The position numbers were made by a program, and so were the translations under genes. DNA of 64,000 bases from Chinchilla lanigera (Eukaryota; Chordata; Mammalia; Rodentia; Chinchillidae), in the NCBI RefSeq assembly GCF_000276665.1, contig NW_004955427.1, positions 529,348 to 593,347 of the forward strand, in the 5' to 3' direction. Of this stretch, positions 24,392-36,507 are shown piece after piece. The first letter of the stretch is position 1; the number at the start of each line of letters is the position of its first letter. The notes beneath the pieces are model-generated. The model was not told where the DNA came from and searched no databases. It worked only from the letters and a program-made list of their open reading frames with translations.

Positions 24392-26951
24392 TACTGAAGG
24401 TGATAAGGGAAGCTCATCACCTTGTGTGTGACAGCTGGACATTTTGACGTCAGATGGACATTTTGATGAAAAGATCCATGGACGTGGAAATCACGATCTA
24501 GGAGTCGTGAACACATAGGGTATTCATGTAAGAGGCTGATAGCCTCAAGTGTAAAGGAATTTGGGGGTCATCTTTTTCAATACCCTTGAAACTTCCACAC
24601 AGTAAGCCTTTCTATCACATTTATTCAACAAGCGTTTCTTGGATAATTAAAAAAAGTGGGAAAGTTCCAAATACAAAGATAGGGGCTGTTACCTGTTGAC
24701 TAAAGCACTCCAGCACTACTTCCACGTACTCACAACCAGTGGGCTGACTTTTGTCTGTTTCCTTTGTTCCACTCAGAGCTTCAGGCACATGTTTCTAAAT
24801 TAGCTGAATTTTTGTTAGAAGAAACAAGGAAAGAATAGACCCAGATATAGAAGTATCAGGATGAGGCCCATTTGTTGCATAAAAAGGGAGCCCATAGCTC
24901 TTATCTAAAAGAGTGAGATTTCCTGGTGTCCATGAGGACAGTTAGGAAACGGCAGAAAGGTGAACTGGGATGGTGCCCTGAGGTTTTAGGAAGTGGGTCC
25001 CTGAAGCACGTGCTCGCTAAGAATAGCTGGAGATGAAAGGCTAATTCACAAGAACATCTTCCCCTTTTGTTCTTTTTCTTTCTTTATTCTTTTACTAGGT
25101 AAAGAGTGGAGGAATACTGGAAATGAATGAAATTGATCGGTAGAGGAAGGAGAAATGCGCTGTCAAATGAATCTCAGCTCAGCCAATTGCTACAGAAGTG
25201 AGAATGGAGGAAAAGCCCCAGGGGGCTGTGCCTGTGCCGCTGTCCATGCAGAGATACCAGGTTTTAACGGTGTGACCCAGTAAGAATCGTTTGGCAACGT
25301 CATTGCTTAAATGTCCGTTAAGCATTAATAAATCAGAAGAGGCTCATTTAAAGTGGCATTTCTACAAGAAACCTTTGGTTGATGGTCTGTAATGAATCAG
25401 TCGTGGGCTTTACTATTCAGTGTGTATTTTTGGCAGGATAACAGAAAGAGGGGTTGAGCAGAATTTACTTTTGTGATCTTTCAGTGGGATGACAGAGAAA
25501 AGACTGCGGAAGTTCTAGAAGAATGTTTCAGACTTCAAAGACCAGAGCCCTAAAGTCTGGCTACTATTCTCACAGGAGCATTCACTCTGTCCTGTTGACT
25601 GGGCAGATGTTTATAGTTTGTTGCTGATTGTCTGAATTCTGCTAAAGAGACTTTTCTTCCCTTCTGTGAAGAGGAGTGCTTTGGATACGTTTTATATTGT
25701 AAGCTTCTTCCAGTTAGTCATGGCAGTTAAAACTAACTCTTAGGTTTATTACTCACAGTTTTTGACATTTGTACACTTTTTAAAGATACCCATCAGATTT
25801 AAGGCAGAAGTGCTAGAAACCCAACTTACTATGAGAGTATTTAATTTCTACTAGTGGTACTTCTTTTCTAATTTTCTCTTCTGAGATTAACATTTGTGTA
25901 TGTCAATGACTCTTTCAATAATAAAGCCATTTGAATCTTCACCTACCACAGCCATCTCCCTGTCTTTTTCACTCTGTTTCCCACCCTAGTCTCTCTCACA
26001 CCCTTGATTTTTCCAGGAACAAGAGAAATTTAACCAGTTCATTCTTTTGTGAATCAGAAGAAGATGACTGCAGTATAGTGTCTTATCTCTGACAGAGGCT
26101 TCATAAGATTTTAATAAAAGCATGTAAAAACTGCTTTCTATAACATCAACATCATGCCTGGAAATCAGAGAATTAATAATACATGAATGGTTAACATAGC
26201 ACTAAAATATGAATAGTGAACATCCCTGAGTATCTGGACACCACGATTGAGGTGCACAGTAGCTGCACGCTTTTCCTGCTGTATTCTATGTCCCTCCCTG
26301 TGAGCCCTTTGCTGGCAGACAGTCAAGAATTAAATGCACGGAGCTGAAATGCAGGTTGGCGTCTGGGAAACGGAGTTGCTCAGGAGATCGTGGAAACAGG
26401 CTGTGGATGAGACTCACGTATCTCACTACGGCTTGAGAGTGCTGTCCAAGATCTAGCAAGGCTCCCAAACTCTAAGCCTCAGTTTCTTCATCCATAACAG
26501 GAAAGGGTTGTATATTATTGTGAATTTAATGATTCTTCCAAATGTTTACTCTCTGTTGGTCCCTTTCATCTCAGAATAATTCTAGGTCCTTAATTTCTAC
26601 GTTGCTACCTAACGTTAGGAGAGGAAAGAAAAACTAATCGCTATAGAATTGGTCTTTGGAAATAATTGTCTGTACTGGCCAGAAGAGTACCTTAAGAGGA
26701 GTTTGGTTTGGAAAATAACCTTCAAGTAACTCCATCCGAGCATACTTTTATGAAACGCTCTGTGAAGGACGCAAACAGCCCCGGGTGGGGGAGGGTAACA
26801 TTATCGGGACGGAGATGAAGGTCAGAGATGAAGTTGGAGACGTGGAGAGGTGACGAGCAGAACTTCCTAGTGGTACAAATGCAGAGCTGCCTTTAGAGCT
26901 AGAGATAGCTAATAGGTAATTTTAAGGTGCTTCCTATGTATGCTGCAGTTT
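24392..26951. other. Intergenic, mostly unique
   Basis: No gene found. A possible degraded MIR (ctaagcctcagtttcttcat) lies near 26,470-26,510. Short reading frames show no recognised domains. Confidence 0.55.
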
Positions 26952-27153
26952 TATAATTTTTTTTTTTTTTCAGTACTGGAGAGTGAATCCAGGGCCTTTG
27001 TACTGAGCTGCATTCCTAGCCTCTCCCCACATTTTTGGAGACCAGATCTCACTAAGTCCCTAAATTACCAGAGCTAGGCTCAGACTTTTGATCCTTCTGC
27101 CTCAGCTTCCCAGAATGCTGGTATTACATGCATTCATGACCATACCCATTTAT
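26952..27153 (-). repeat. B1-ID composite SINE, antisense
   Basis: T-tract, tactggagagtgaatccagg, gagctgcattcctagcctc (ID half), then ccagatctcactaagtccc, ttctgcctcagcttccc and gctggtattacatg (B1 half), the antisense order of the composite. Confidence 0.78.
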
Positions 27154-27370
27154 ACGGAAAGGTTTCTCTTACCTTCCTCCCAAATGTTCCATTAAGATTA
27201 CTGTAATCACAGTCTTAATTAAGTGAAACTGGGCAGTAGAAAGGGGATAAAGTTAGGTTGGTGTTCAGTTTATTGATTCTACTTGGAAAAAAGAAGCAGC
27301 CTCAGGAGGAGAAATGAAAGTGGAGAACAAAGACTGAAAGTAGGAGACAAATAAGATCAGAAGTTTCTTA

Positions 27371-27770
27371 AAAAATTTATTTTTATTAGTATGTTACTTG
27401 GAGTACATTGATCGCACTCTTTGGGGGGACTTGGTACATGTACACAGCACCTCTCTTCCTTTTTAAGTCCCTCTCTCCCTGTTCTCCCCTCCCTCCACAT
27501 CTTGGTTCCGCTCCCATTTGCACAGGACCTGTCTCTTTGCTTTCTATTGTTTGTCTTTTGCTTTGCTCTTTCATTTATTTATATTCTGGGTTTCTCATAT
27601 AAGAGAAGCGGTGTGATAATGAAGTTGTGTGCCTCATTTATTTTGCCTAACATTATGGTCTTGTGCATCCATTTTCTTAAAAATAATTCAGATTTATCCT
27701 TTGTAGCAGAGTAGATCTCCATTGTGCATAAATACCACTCCCTACCCTCTTGATAAGAAACTAGGTTTCT
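27371..27770 (-). repeat. L1 LINE 3' fragment, antisense
   Basis: Antisense L1 3' end landmarks: gtatgttacttggagtacat, tggtacatgtacacagcac, cattatggtcttgtgcatcc, then gcagagtagatctccattgt. Diverged. Confidence 0.6.
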
Positions 27771-29445
27771 ACCCCTATCTAGGTCAAAATATTTGAACAG
27801 GTGACCGCAGCCAGCTAGAATATTTGTAACCCAGGCAACTGAAATCTATTTCACAGGATAAGCAGATAATATACTTTTCTTATTTTCTAAGAACCAAGAG
27901 AATAGAAACAAAATTTGAGTCTTTAAAAAAATATATAGTTTATTTATTTCAACTGTTCCTTTAAAATCTTGTAAGTTTAATAAATCATTAAAGTACAAAT
28001 ACTTACACAAAAGCAAATAATAGAAACTTAAGTAGAAATTTAATTTTAAGAAATTTAAATAAGAATGTTTAAATAATAGCAAATAATAGAAACTCAGTGT
28101 TTAGAAGGAATCTTGAAGATTTTAAAATAGTAAAGTGCTTCATCTCCTCTGTAGCACATTCACAGATGAATTAATGTTAGCCTGCCTAACACAGTAAGGT
28201 AGAAATGAGGTGGCAATATATTATGCATTTTCATTTTGCAGTTCTTTCTACTTTTGGCATTCTATTAACTATAGAACGTCATTTGGTTTTGTGAAATGAT
28301 AGATTATGGATTAAAAGGAAATGATATATTACTCAGATTAACCTGACTTTCCATGAACTTTTGCATTAAAAATCAGGTTTTAATACTGATAAAGTATTAC
28401 ATTTGACTGACATAGTCATTCTGTTTATAGTTAACATACTGCACAAAAGTGAAGATCTGAGAGATTGATTGGAGGCAGAAATAACTCCTAAGGAGAGAAA
28501 CAAAAGAGATATAATTTCACCGAACTAGCTGATTCCCCGACCCCTGTTGGTTTTTGTCTTTTTATTTGCTTGCTTTTTAATTAAAGGACTGGTCATGCCT
28601 AGTGCTCGTAGGATTTTGGATAAATAGAACTATTTTCTTACCATGTGTCTCCATGTATCTGGTGTTAATGGTGCTCTCTTGAAATCAACATGTAGCTTCC
28701 ATTTGCTGGTATATAGTATATATACACAGTCAGTATATTTGATGCACGTGGCTTATACTATTCACTTGACCAAAATGGAGGGCAAGAGCATGTCTTTTGT
28801 AAGCCATAAATTCTCAAGTCATAAAAAGTCATGTAGTAGCAAATATTTATGAATTTCCTATATATTTAAGACTCAGTTGGAAGACACCCTTGTCTAATGA
28901 CATAATCTATTTGTTTAACTGTTGGATTTGAAGTAGTAAGCCTATTTTTCCAAAAATAAATTATCAGATATAGGTAATTCAGGTTTGATTTTAGCCTTTT
29001 GTCATTTGGTGTTACTCTCACGTTGATAAATTAATTTAGAGAAATTATACGTTGGCTCAGAATGAAATTTTTAATACTATCTGTGCCCTAATAGGAAACA
29101 AAATGAAACAACCCATGTTTGAGGCTAAGCAAAAATAAACTGAAATCCCATCTGTAATCATATAATCCTTTCTGACAGTTGTTTCCCACTTTACCTACCT
29201 GTATGCTCTGTGTGCAGAAAATTTGATTTACCAAGGATTATTTTTCCTGGTCCTGGAATTATTTCCATAATTAAAGGTCTCATTCTAATCTATTATATGA
29301 AATAATGCACATCTTTATTTTCCTGGCCCAAATAATATGAGAGATAGCTAATATTTATACAAAGTAGAGGAGTTATCCTCTAAATGTCTTCCATTAAAAA
29401 TTATCTTCACTGACTTGATATAGTTAATGAAAGATAATAAAACCA
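27771..29445. other. Intergenic AT-rich unique sequence
   Basis: No reading frame longer than about 80 codons and no recognised repeat, except low-complexity A/T tracts around 27,920-28,090. Confidence 0.55.
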
Positions 29446-29640
29446 AGCTGAGCATGGTGCCACCTGTCTGTAGTCCCAGCACTCTGGAAGGTTGACATAG
29501 GAGGATTTTAAGATGAAGACCAGCCTGGTCATCTCAATGACTTAGTGAGATCGTGTCTCAAAATATAAATTTCAAAGAGGGCTGGAGATCTATCTCAGTA
29601 TGAAGGTCTTGGGTTCAATTCCCAGTATAAAGAAAGAAAA
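29446..29640 (+). repeat. B1-ID composite SINE
   Basis: ctgagcatggtgccacctgt, gtagtcccagcactctgg (B1 half), then agggctggagatctatctc and ttgggttcaattcccagtat (ID half). Confidence 0.82.
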
Positions 29641-30747
29641 AGATAAGAAAGCCATATTTTAAGAGGAAATAATACAAACTATTCTCTAAGATATTCTAAG
29701 AATATAAAGCAAAGAAGTTCATCAGCTTTACAAGTTGATTTTTTAAAAAGCTACATAAAAATTATGGCACTTGAGTTTATGAGATACAGCTTCAGAGGAG
29801 CTTCTCTACTGAGTTAGAAGTACCAGCAGAACCACCTGGGGCTTTCCAAGTTTCGAGAGCCCCCATGGAAACCTGTGGTCCCTTTGAGTAGCGGTGGGAA
29901 AATATGTGGAGAATAATTCACCACATATGGAGGAATAATTCAGTTAATAGCTCTCATTTTTACAACTAGAACGTGTGAAGTTTTGTCCATCCTAGACTAT
30001 ATATCTTCTCTATGTCTTCTCCTTTGCTGTAAGTCTAAATGAAACACTTTGATCCACTAGTGGAATGTAGTAGACCCGTACCCTCTCTGCCACAGTGTTG
30101 ATGCACAGCCATAAGAAACAGTGGGCAGCAAACCAGGCTACTGATAGTATCTAAACCCTGACAACAGGTCAAGCGTGGTACTTGCTTAATTGGCCCCTCT
30201 GTCTTGAGCAAGCAGATCGCCTATTGTAGTGAGTGCAACTTTCTCATTGTAGGAATCAGTTGCACACGGTTTTCTGTCAAGATTTTTGAGGAAGTTTGTG
30301 ATGAGGTTGAGGTGTACTCTTGTGGCAAACATAGAATCATACTCTCAAGTACTGGGTCATTTCCCAGGATCGGCAGTACCCAGCCAGCAGAGGAGGAGGA
30401 GGGGATCCACACTCAGTGTTGGGCATTTCATACGTCTGTTATTGATGTCTCATGGGCTCTCAGCAAGGTAAGTAGACTTGGAAGACGTGGAACCACTGGT
30501 TAACTGATTGGGCTAAGGCACAGCTGGGTGAGATTCAAGGCTTCTCTAGTGAGACAGGCTATATATATTCTTCCCACTTGACTGCACTCTCTGCATGTTA
30601 TTTGGGAAATTTTGCTTGCATCACTCAATAACCAAGATTCCTTCTAAAGCCTTCTCCTACTTGACAACTGTCAAAATACATAATTAAAGTGTATGCTGTT
30701 GGTTACAAAACTGCTACAAATGACAATTTTGAAAATTGTGTTAGTAA
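29641..30747. other. Intergenic, no gene recognised
   Basis: A 99-codon plus-strand frame (30,204-30,503) has no recognisable domain. It spans a good 5' splice-site consensus (caag|gtaagtag near 30,471), discussed as a finding. Confidence 0.45.
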
Positions 30748-30752
30748 ATGCC

Positions 30753-31101
30753 TGTTATGGTTTGTGTCTGGGTGTCCCCCTAAAGACACATGCAGTCATG
30801 GGGCGGGCTTTTGAGTTTATGATATATTCATGGGTGTGAGTGCTGCACCTGCCCTGGGGCAGATCGTTTGCATATGTAAGGGAGGGAAAGAGGCTACTTG
30901 CCGCCATTCCTCCCTTTTGCTTCTTGCTGCTTTTGCTGTCTTCCACCCATGAACTGTTGCCCTCTGCCATGTGCCACTCGGCCTTGGAGCCAGCCAAGTA
31001 TGGACTGAAACCTCTACAGACTGAGCTAAATAAACCTTTTCTTCCTTAAATATGGGTGTCTGGTATTTTGTCTCAGCAACGAGAGAAAAGTAACCGAGAC
31101 A
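30753..31101 (+). mobile_element. MaLR-type solo LTR with perfect 5-bp target duplication
   Basis: It starts TGTTATGGTTTG, has aaataaacctttt as a polyadenylation-signal region near 31,030, and ends accgagACA. Both edges are TG...CA. Exact target copies atgcc lie at 30,748-30,752 and 31,102-31,106. No internal coding region is present, consistent with a solo LTR. Confidence 0.85.
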
Positions 31102-31477
31102 ATGCCCATTTTACCTCCTGCATTTCCTAAAATGCCATTTGGAAATTCAAGTCCTGAGCTTCTGAAGGGTGTGCAAGCCCAATCCTGGAGTTGTAGGGTT
31201 AGATGATATATTTGGACTGTACTGCCTGTGTTCCTCTTTATCTGATGTAGTGTTGAAAAGACTTGAAGAATAGAGCTATTATAAGGTGGATTCATAACAA
31301 ATACTTATTCCCCTCCTAAAAATGATGTTGCAGTGACATTAGGATTTAAAATGTATGTGCTAATAAGGATAAAGGCTGCAGTTTTACAAATTGAGGGAAA
31401 ATTAGGCCGAAGGGCTGAAATTTAAGAATCACAGCTGAAAATGAAGCTGGAAGTGAAAAGTAAATGTCTACAGGTTG

Positions 31478-31625
31478 ATATTTAAAAAAAAAAACAGTTA
31501 GCCATGTCATTTAGGCTGGCCTTGAACTCACTTTGTAGCCCCAGATAGCCTCAAACTTGCAGTGATCTTCCTGCCTCAGCTTCCCTGTTGTTGGGATCCT
31601 GGGCATGCATCACCTTGCCAGGCTA
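31478..31625 (-). repeat. B1 SINE, antisense
   Basis: tttaggctggccttgaactc, actttgtagccccagatag, ttcctgcctcagcttccc and gttgggatcctgggcatgc. Confidence 0.85.
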
Positions 31626-32488
31626 CAGGTTGAATTCTAGGGCCTTGTGTCTTTTATCCATCCTGTTCCCACAATTCCAAACTCCAGACCACAGCATAAT
31701 ACTAAAAAATGTAATTGGTCATTTTAAAATTTCATTGAGATTCTGGAACATTCTGCCATGCTAGCACTGTCCTTTTCCTGCTGCTTAAATTTTGATTTGA
31801 CCCCGCTGGGCATTCAGAATACACTAGTTTTGATCAGTGAATACTTCCATCCTATATCCCTAAAGTCCCAGGACTGTGTCTGTATTTTAACAATCAGTTT
31901 TGTAGTGAGCAAGAGCATTTGTTAATTTGGTACCAAACTAATTTGAGAAGTAGTAGACTAATTTCTACTGAACCAGTTTGACAACATGAAAACATGAATG
32001 TTTCTGATGAAACACACTAGAATTGCATGACAGAATGACGTGGGTCCCAGTGGTATTTCTTCTGAACTACCACAGGTAGGTCTTAGAGTCACCCTAAAGT
32101 ACCGTTACCCTAAAAGGGACAGTTACTCTGTCACAGATCACGGTGTTTGTGTACCTGCCCCTGCCTCTTTGGTTTCCATACTGTCAGCATAGTTTGTTAC
32201 ATCCCACTGAATGAAGTCCGCCTGTACTTCTCCACGTGTGAGTGAACTCACATATAAACTCCTGAGTTACTGGAAATCCCACATACAGTTTTACACTGCT
32301 GGATTCTCTTACCACAGGTTTAAAATTTTTAAGAAAGCCTCTTTCAGGAGCTTCAATTTTTTAAAGTAATCTTTAGACCATTCTTTTAAGATTGGGGTAT
32401 CTTCTGATCCAGGTTGATTTTATCTGTGAATGTTATCCTACATGCATGTTTAAATCTCAAGTTACTGAATGGTTTGCTGCTAGAGAAC
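31626..32488. other. Intergenic, nothing recognised
   Basis: Unique-looking sequence without a supported gene or repeat. Confidence 0.5.
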
Positions 32489-32498
32489 AGGCCTTTCT

Positions 32499-32669
32499 TT
32501 TTTCTTTTTTTTTTTTTTTTTTTTTTTTTGTCTTTTTGAGACAGGGTCTTGCTATGCAGTTCAGGCTGGCCTTGAGCTCATTTTGTAGCCCAGGCTGCTC
32601 TCGAACTCGCAACGATCCTCCCGCCTCAGCCTCTTGAGCTCCTAAAAGCGTGTGCCACCACTCCTGGCA
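32499..32669 (-). repeat. B1 SINE, antisense, with 10-bp target duplication
   Basis: Long T-tract then gagacagggtcttgctatg, aggctggccttgagctc, cgatcctcccgcctcagcc. Flanking copies aggcctttct at 32,489-32,498 and 32,670-32,679. Confidence 0.92.
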
Positions 32670-33019
32670 AGGCCTTTCTAACATTAATTTTGGTGTGTTT
32701 TTCCAGCGGCCAAAACTATTAAATGTTTACATTAAAGGTTAGATGAATGACTAGTGTATGGATAAATGAATTGTAATCCTTTTACACTCAGAAAGATTCT
32801 ATTCTTGGTTAGATTTCAGGTATAAGGCTTTATTTCCAGGTTTTGCCCCAGCTTCTGTCTTAAGTCCCTTGTTTTTCTTCCACTCCCTGAATTCTAAATC
32901 TTGGTTGTGTTCCCGGGAGATATCTTAGCCCCTACTCCAGGTTGAAGCATCTTAGATAGTCATGGTGTAGTTATTTCTCTGTTACTAATTTTAATGTATC
33001 CTGTCATTGTCTTTGATTA

Positions 33020-33115
33020 GGTATGGAGACTGTGGAGTTGGATCTTCTGGGTTCATATCCAGGCTTTTGTTTCTTAGTCAACAAAATAGGATTAATAATT
33101 GGCTTTAACTAGAAA
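33020..33115 (+). repeat. Possible MIR fragment
   Basis: ggatcttctgggttcatatc, then ttagtcaacaaaataggatt, fits a truncated MIR core; weak. Confidence 0.4.
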
Positions 33116-33188
33116 ATATAATCTGTCAAGAATCTCTACCATGACATGTATGCTCAAGGATTCATGGCACACAACTGTTCTTATAGAA

Positions 33189-34185
33189 GGGATCTAACCC
33201 TGTCTGTATCAGTCTGTGGCCTGTGGGAAGGTGAGTAGTGGGTTAGGAAGCAAAGCTTCGGCTGTATTCACAGCTGCTCCCCATCATTTGCATTCCTGCC
33301 TGAGCTCTGCCTCCCACCAGCTGTGGTGATAGGTCTCTCGAGAGTGTGAACACTGTGAACTGCTTAAGTGAGGGATCTAAGTTGTGTACTCCAAATGAGA
33401 TCTAATGCCTGATGACCTGAGGTGGAGCTAAGCGGTGGTACTGGTGCTGGGCAGCAATTGTAAATAGAGGTTAACAGCAGGGAAAGTTGATGGCCAGAGG
33501 CCATGATAAATCAATTACTTGCAGACTCACATCAAAACCCTATCATGAGTGAAAATTAAGTTGCATCTGGTGGAAGGCTTTGTAATGGCAAATGAGTTGA
33601 GGTATTTCAACTGTACAGCTGTATCTGGCGGCAGGCTTTATGTCAGATTCTGTTCCCTATTTTAGTCTGAGCGTGACCCATCCATTATTTTACTTACTGC
33701 TTTTTGTCCATGACTCTTTCTTGCACCACAGACTTGACTCACAGCTTTCGTAAGCCCACAAGCTAATCGTAGCCAAAATGAGTGAGAAAGAAACATCACT
33801 GAATAACTTCTTTGAAAAGGTGGAAGGACCCAGTGATGAAACAGCAGAAGACTCTACGACCATCAGCAAAAAGAAAACTGAATTTAAAAGAAAATACCAA
33901 GAGTCCTCCTTTCATTGCAACTGGTGAATCACATTCTCCAAGTCCACTTCGTATAACGTGTGGCAACTGATTATCCAGTGAAGCCATGAAACCTTCCAAA
34001 CCACTTTGCCTGATTCTACATTCTGGTAAGTTGTATAATTCATTGTGTACTGCACTATAATACTAGTAGAAATAAAGTGCACAATAAATGTAATGTGCTT
34101 GAATCATCCCAAACCCTTTCTCCATCTGTGGAAACACTGTCTTCCAAGAAACCAGTCCCTGGTGGTGAAAAGTTTGGGGTCTGCT
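33189..34185 (+). mobile_element. Internally deleted hAT/Charlie-type DNA transposon
   Basis: The left part follows a recalled Charlie-type 5' region: gtctgtggcctgt, gaactgcttaagtgaggga, tctaatgcctgatgacctg, aggtggagctaagcggtg, ataaatcaattacttgcag, tgcatctggtggaaggcttt. After the transposase start it jumps at about 34,010 to the 3' terminal region (gaaataaagtgcacaataaa, aaaccagtccctggtgg, agtttggggtctgctg). The full autonomous element would be much longer, so this is a deletion derivative. The 5' terminal repeat is degraded. The exact Charlie subfamily is not assigned. Confidence 0.75.
33778..34020 (+). pseudogene. 5' end of a Charlie/ZBED-like hAT transposase frame, frameshifted and truncated
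   Basis: An ATG at 33,778 opens a 49-codon frame beginning MSEKETSLNNFFEKVE and closing at a TGA (33,925-33,927). In the +1 frame just before that stop the sequence resumes with ATGESHSPSP, a CGN before another stop, and EAMKPSKP, which is the pattern of a BED-type zinc finger in hAT transposases and in domesticated relatives such as ZBED5. A single frameshift near 33,910 separates the two. The catalytic region is absent because the element jumps to its 3' end. It is dead as a gene. Confidence 0.7.
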
Positions 34186-34228
34186 GTCATATAATTATTT
34201 AATCCTAAGGAAAAGTCACTCACTGTTT

Positions 34229-34390
34229 TATTTTTGTTTGTTTGGGTTTTTTTTTGAGACAGGGTCTCACTATGCAGTTCAGGCTGGCCTTGAGCTCACT
34301 TTGTAGCTCAGGCTGGTCTCAAACTTGCAACGATCCTCCTGCCTCAGCCTCCCAAGTGCTGGGATTACAGGCGTGTGCCACCATGGCCAG
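34229..34390 (-). repeat. B1 SINE, antisense, with 10-bp target duplication
   Basis: gagacagggtctcactatgc, aggctggccttgagctcac, tcctcctgcctcagcctcc and gctgggattacaggcg. Flanking copies ctcactgttt at 34,219-34,228 and 34,391-34,400. Confidence 0.93.
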
Positions 34391-34729
34391 CTCACTGTTT
34401 CAATAATTGTTAATGAATTGATAATATCACACAATAAGGTCTAACTCTGAAACTTTCTCTCCTCCAGTTTTAACCTTCTCCACCACTTTTTGTTACTGGT
34501 TAATGAAACATATTCACTACTACTTACCCATCTAATATTCCTTTTGACTTAACAGAATTCTAATTTTACTTCAAATGCCAAAGTACCCTATTAAATATGT
34601 GCATATGTGCAAGGTCTTTTATAGTTAACGATGACCAAGTGAACCAGCTCTGGCAGATGAAATATAAAAATCCATCAAGAAAGTTTCCAGGGAAGTTTTT
34701 TAAAAGGAGATAAACTTGCATGGCATTGG

Positions 34730-34812
34730 GGCCAGGGATATAGCTCAGTGGCACAAGTGCCTGCCTGGCAAGCACAAGGTCATGAGTTTGATTCCTGGTA
34801 CCAAAAAAAAAC
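34730..34812 (+). repeat. ID-like SINE at its original insertion site
   Basis: ggccagggatatagctcagt ... gattcctggtacc plus an A-tail. Flanking copies cttgcatggcattgg (34,715-34,729) and cttgcatgacattgg (34,813-34,827) differ by one base. The 3' portion of this SINE is copied again at 35.6 kb. Confidence 0.92.
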
Positions 34813-34943
34813 CTTGCATGACATTGGCCCTTTGCTCTCCTTTTTATTCCCATGGAGAGAACATTGTTGTGATATTCTGGAGGTACAAGACTCAGTTTGG
34901 AACACAAAGAGAGAAGTCCTATGATAAGGATGACGTAGGAGTA
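34742..34943 (+). repeat. Segmental duplication, unit 1 (source)
   Basis: 202 bp from agctcagtgg inside the SINE through gtaggagta are repeated with few differences at 35,630-35,840. Similarity stops abruptly at both ends. Confidence 0.93.
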
Positions 34944-35269
34944 GAAAAATGAAAAAAGCCATCATGATGATGTCCTAAGTCTGCCATATAACACATTCAT
35001 GCTACAGGAGAAAGCAAACAGCAGACCAAGTCCTGCTTAGTCAAGTGCCCATAATCAGGTTTCTGTTATTAGTAGACAAATTCAGTCGTCTGCTGGAACA
35101 AAACATAAGACAGGTCCACACTGAATACATTCCAAGAAGAGGTGTTTACCGAATAAATTTTGTTTCAGATTGGTAGAACAGTCTCTTTCATGGATGATGA
35201 GTACTACAGAATTATATATAGTAGGAGCAATATTCCTTATTCCCTGATAACAGACTTTTAAGTAATTTC

Positions 35270-35560
35270 TAAAATATCTAACATACTGTCATTACTACTG
35301 TAAAAAATAGATATGAGTAAGTAGTAGCTTCTGCCCTCAAGAAGCTTACTAAAGATGATGAGACAAATACACAGATTCATATATAAAATAGAAAGTGAGA
35401 TCAGCAAACACTGTAAAATAGATGCAGCTACAATAGGTACAGAGATTGCATTTTGTTGCAGAGATCGGGAAAGCTTTGTAGAGGAGGGTTTGAAGAGCGG
35501 ACAGTATTTCAGCAGATCGAAGAGGAGAACGGCAAGAATAAAGAGTGGGAACAGGCAACA
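35270..35560. repeat. Possible ancient interspersed repeat (L2-era)
   Basis: agcttctgccctcaagaagc, tagatgcagctacaataggt and gtagaggagggtttgaagag recall the order of an old mammalian repeat; the family is uncertain. Confidence 0.35.
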
Positions 35561-35629
35561 CATGATCTTAAAAGTTACTAACAGCCCCTGACAACTGTCA
35601 AGATATTATTTCAGATCATTTTGAGAGTA

Positions 35630-35840
35630 AGCTCAGTGGCACAAGCGCCTGCTTGACAAGCGCAAGGTCCTGAGTTTGATTCCTGGTACCAAAAAAACAA
35701 AAACAAAACCTTGCATGGCATTGGCCCTTTGCTCTCCTTTTTATTCCCATGAGGAGAACATGGTTGTGATACCGTGGAGGTACAAGAGTCAGTTTGGAAC
35801 ACAAAGGGAGAAGTCCTATGATAAGGATGACATAGGAGTA
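35630..35840 (+). repeat. Segmental duplication, unit 2 (copy, carries a 5'-truncated ID-like SINE)
   Basis: It begins inside the SINE at agctcagtgg, passes through the A-tail and the target-site text cttgcatggcattgg (35,711-35,725), and ends cataggagta. There is no matching left target-site copy, so the SINE did not retropose here on its own. Confidence 0.93.
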
Positions 35841-36190
35841 TTAAATCTCTGTTTAATTCTAGCAACAAAGGTAGAAACATGAAGACGTTACATTTGGGGA
35901 CGATTCATGTAATGTGAATTCCTTATTTGTACATACTGGCGCTGCGTGTGAGAGAGACTGCAATGTATGAGTGCTTCTGTTCTTTCCATAATGATTTGAA
36001 AGATCCCTATTTTAGTGATATCAGGATTATAATAATTGCAATCTCCTTCACTGTCCTTGCCCACTGTATAAAGTGTGAATGTCTTCAGTTAGATTCCTTG
36101 TCAAGCAAAAGAACATTACACAAAGAAATTATATATGTGAACTGACGAGAGTGCTGTAAGAAGTTGGGCAGTTCGAGTGACTCAGCAGAA
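35841..36190. other. Intergenic, nothing recognised
   Basis: Short unique segment between the duplication and the LTR fragment. Confidence 0.5.
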
Positions 36191-36194
36191 GGCC

Positions 36195-36507
36195 AGGGTC
36201 CTCACTTGGTGCACATCCTCATCCTGTGCGCGGAGATGGTGTGGCTGTGAAGGACTCACGCTAGGGCAGACAGCCCACGTACAATACAAGGGAGGAGAAG
36301 AGGCTGGCTCTACCCGCTTTCTGCTGTTGTTGCTTTTGCCGTCTTCTGCCTCCTTGAACTGCTGCCCCTGTGCCATGTCATCCTGCCTTGGAGCCAGCTG
36401 ATTATGGACTGAAACCTGCACACACTGTGTGCTAAATAAACCTTTCCTGCCTCAATTTTGGGCGTGGGGTATTGGGTCTCAGCAAAGAGGGAAAAGTAAC
36501 CAAGACA
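36195..36507 (+). mobile_element. MaLR-type LTR fragment (5' end missing)
   Basis: The right part matches the LTR at 30.75 kb: ttatggactgaaacctgcac, taaataaacctttcctgcct, ggtctcagcaaagagggaaa and a terminal accaagaca. The TGTTATGG left edge is absent. Confidence 0.75.

Noticed and set aside
35611..35880. Frames shared between 34.6-34.9 kb and 35.6-35.9 kb that look like a protein family
   Set aside because: The similarity comes from the DNA duplication with a SINE, not from coding sequence.
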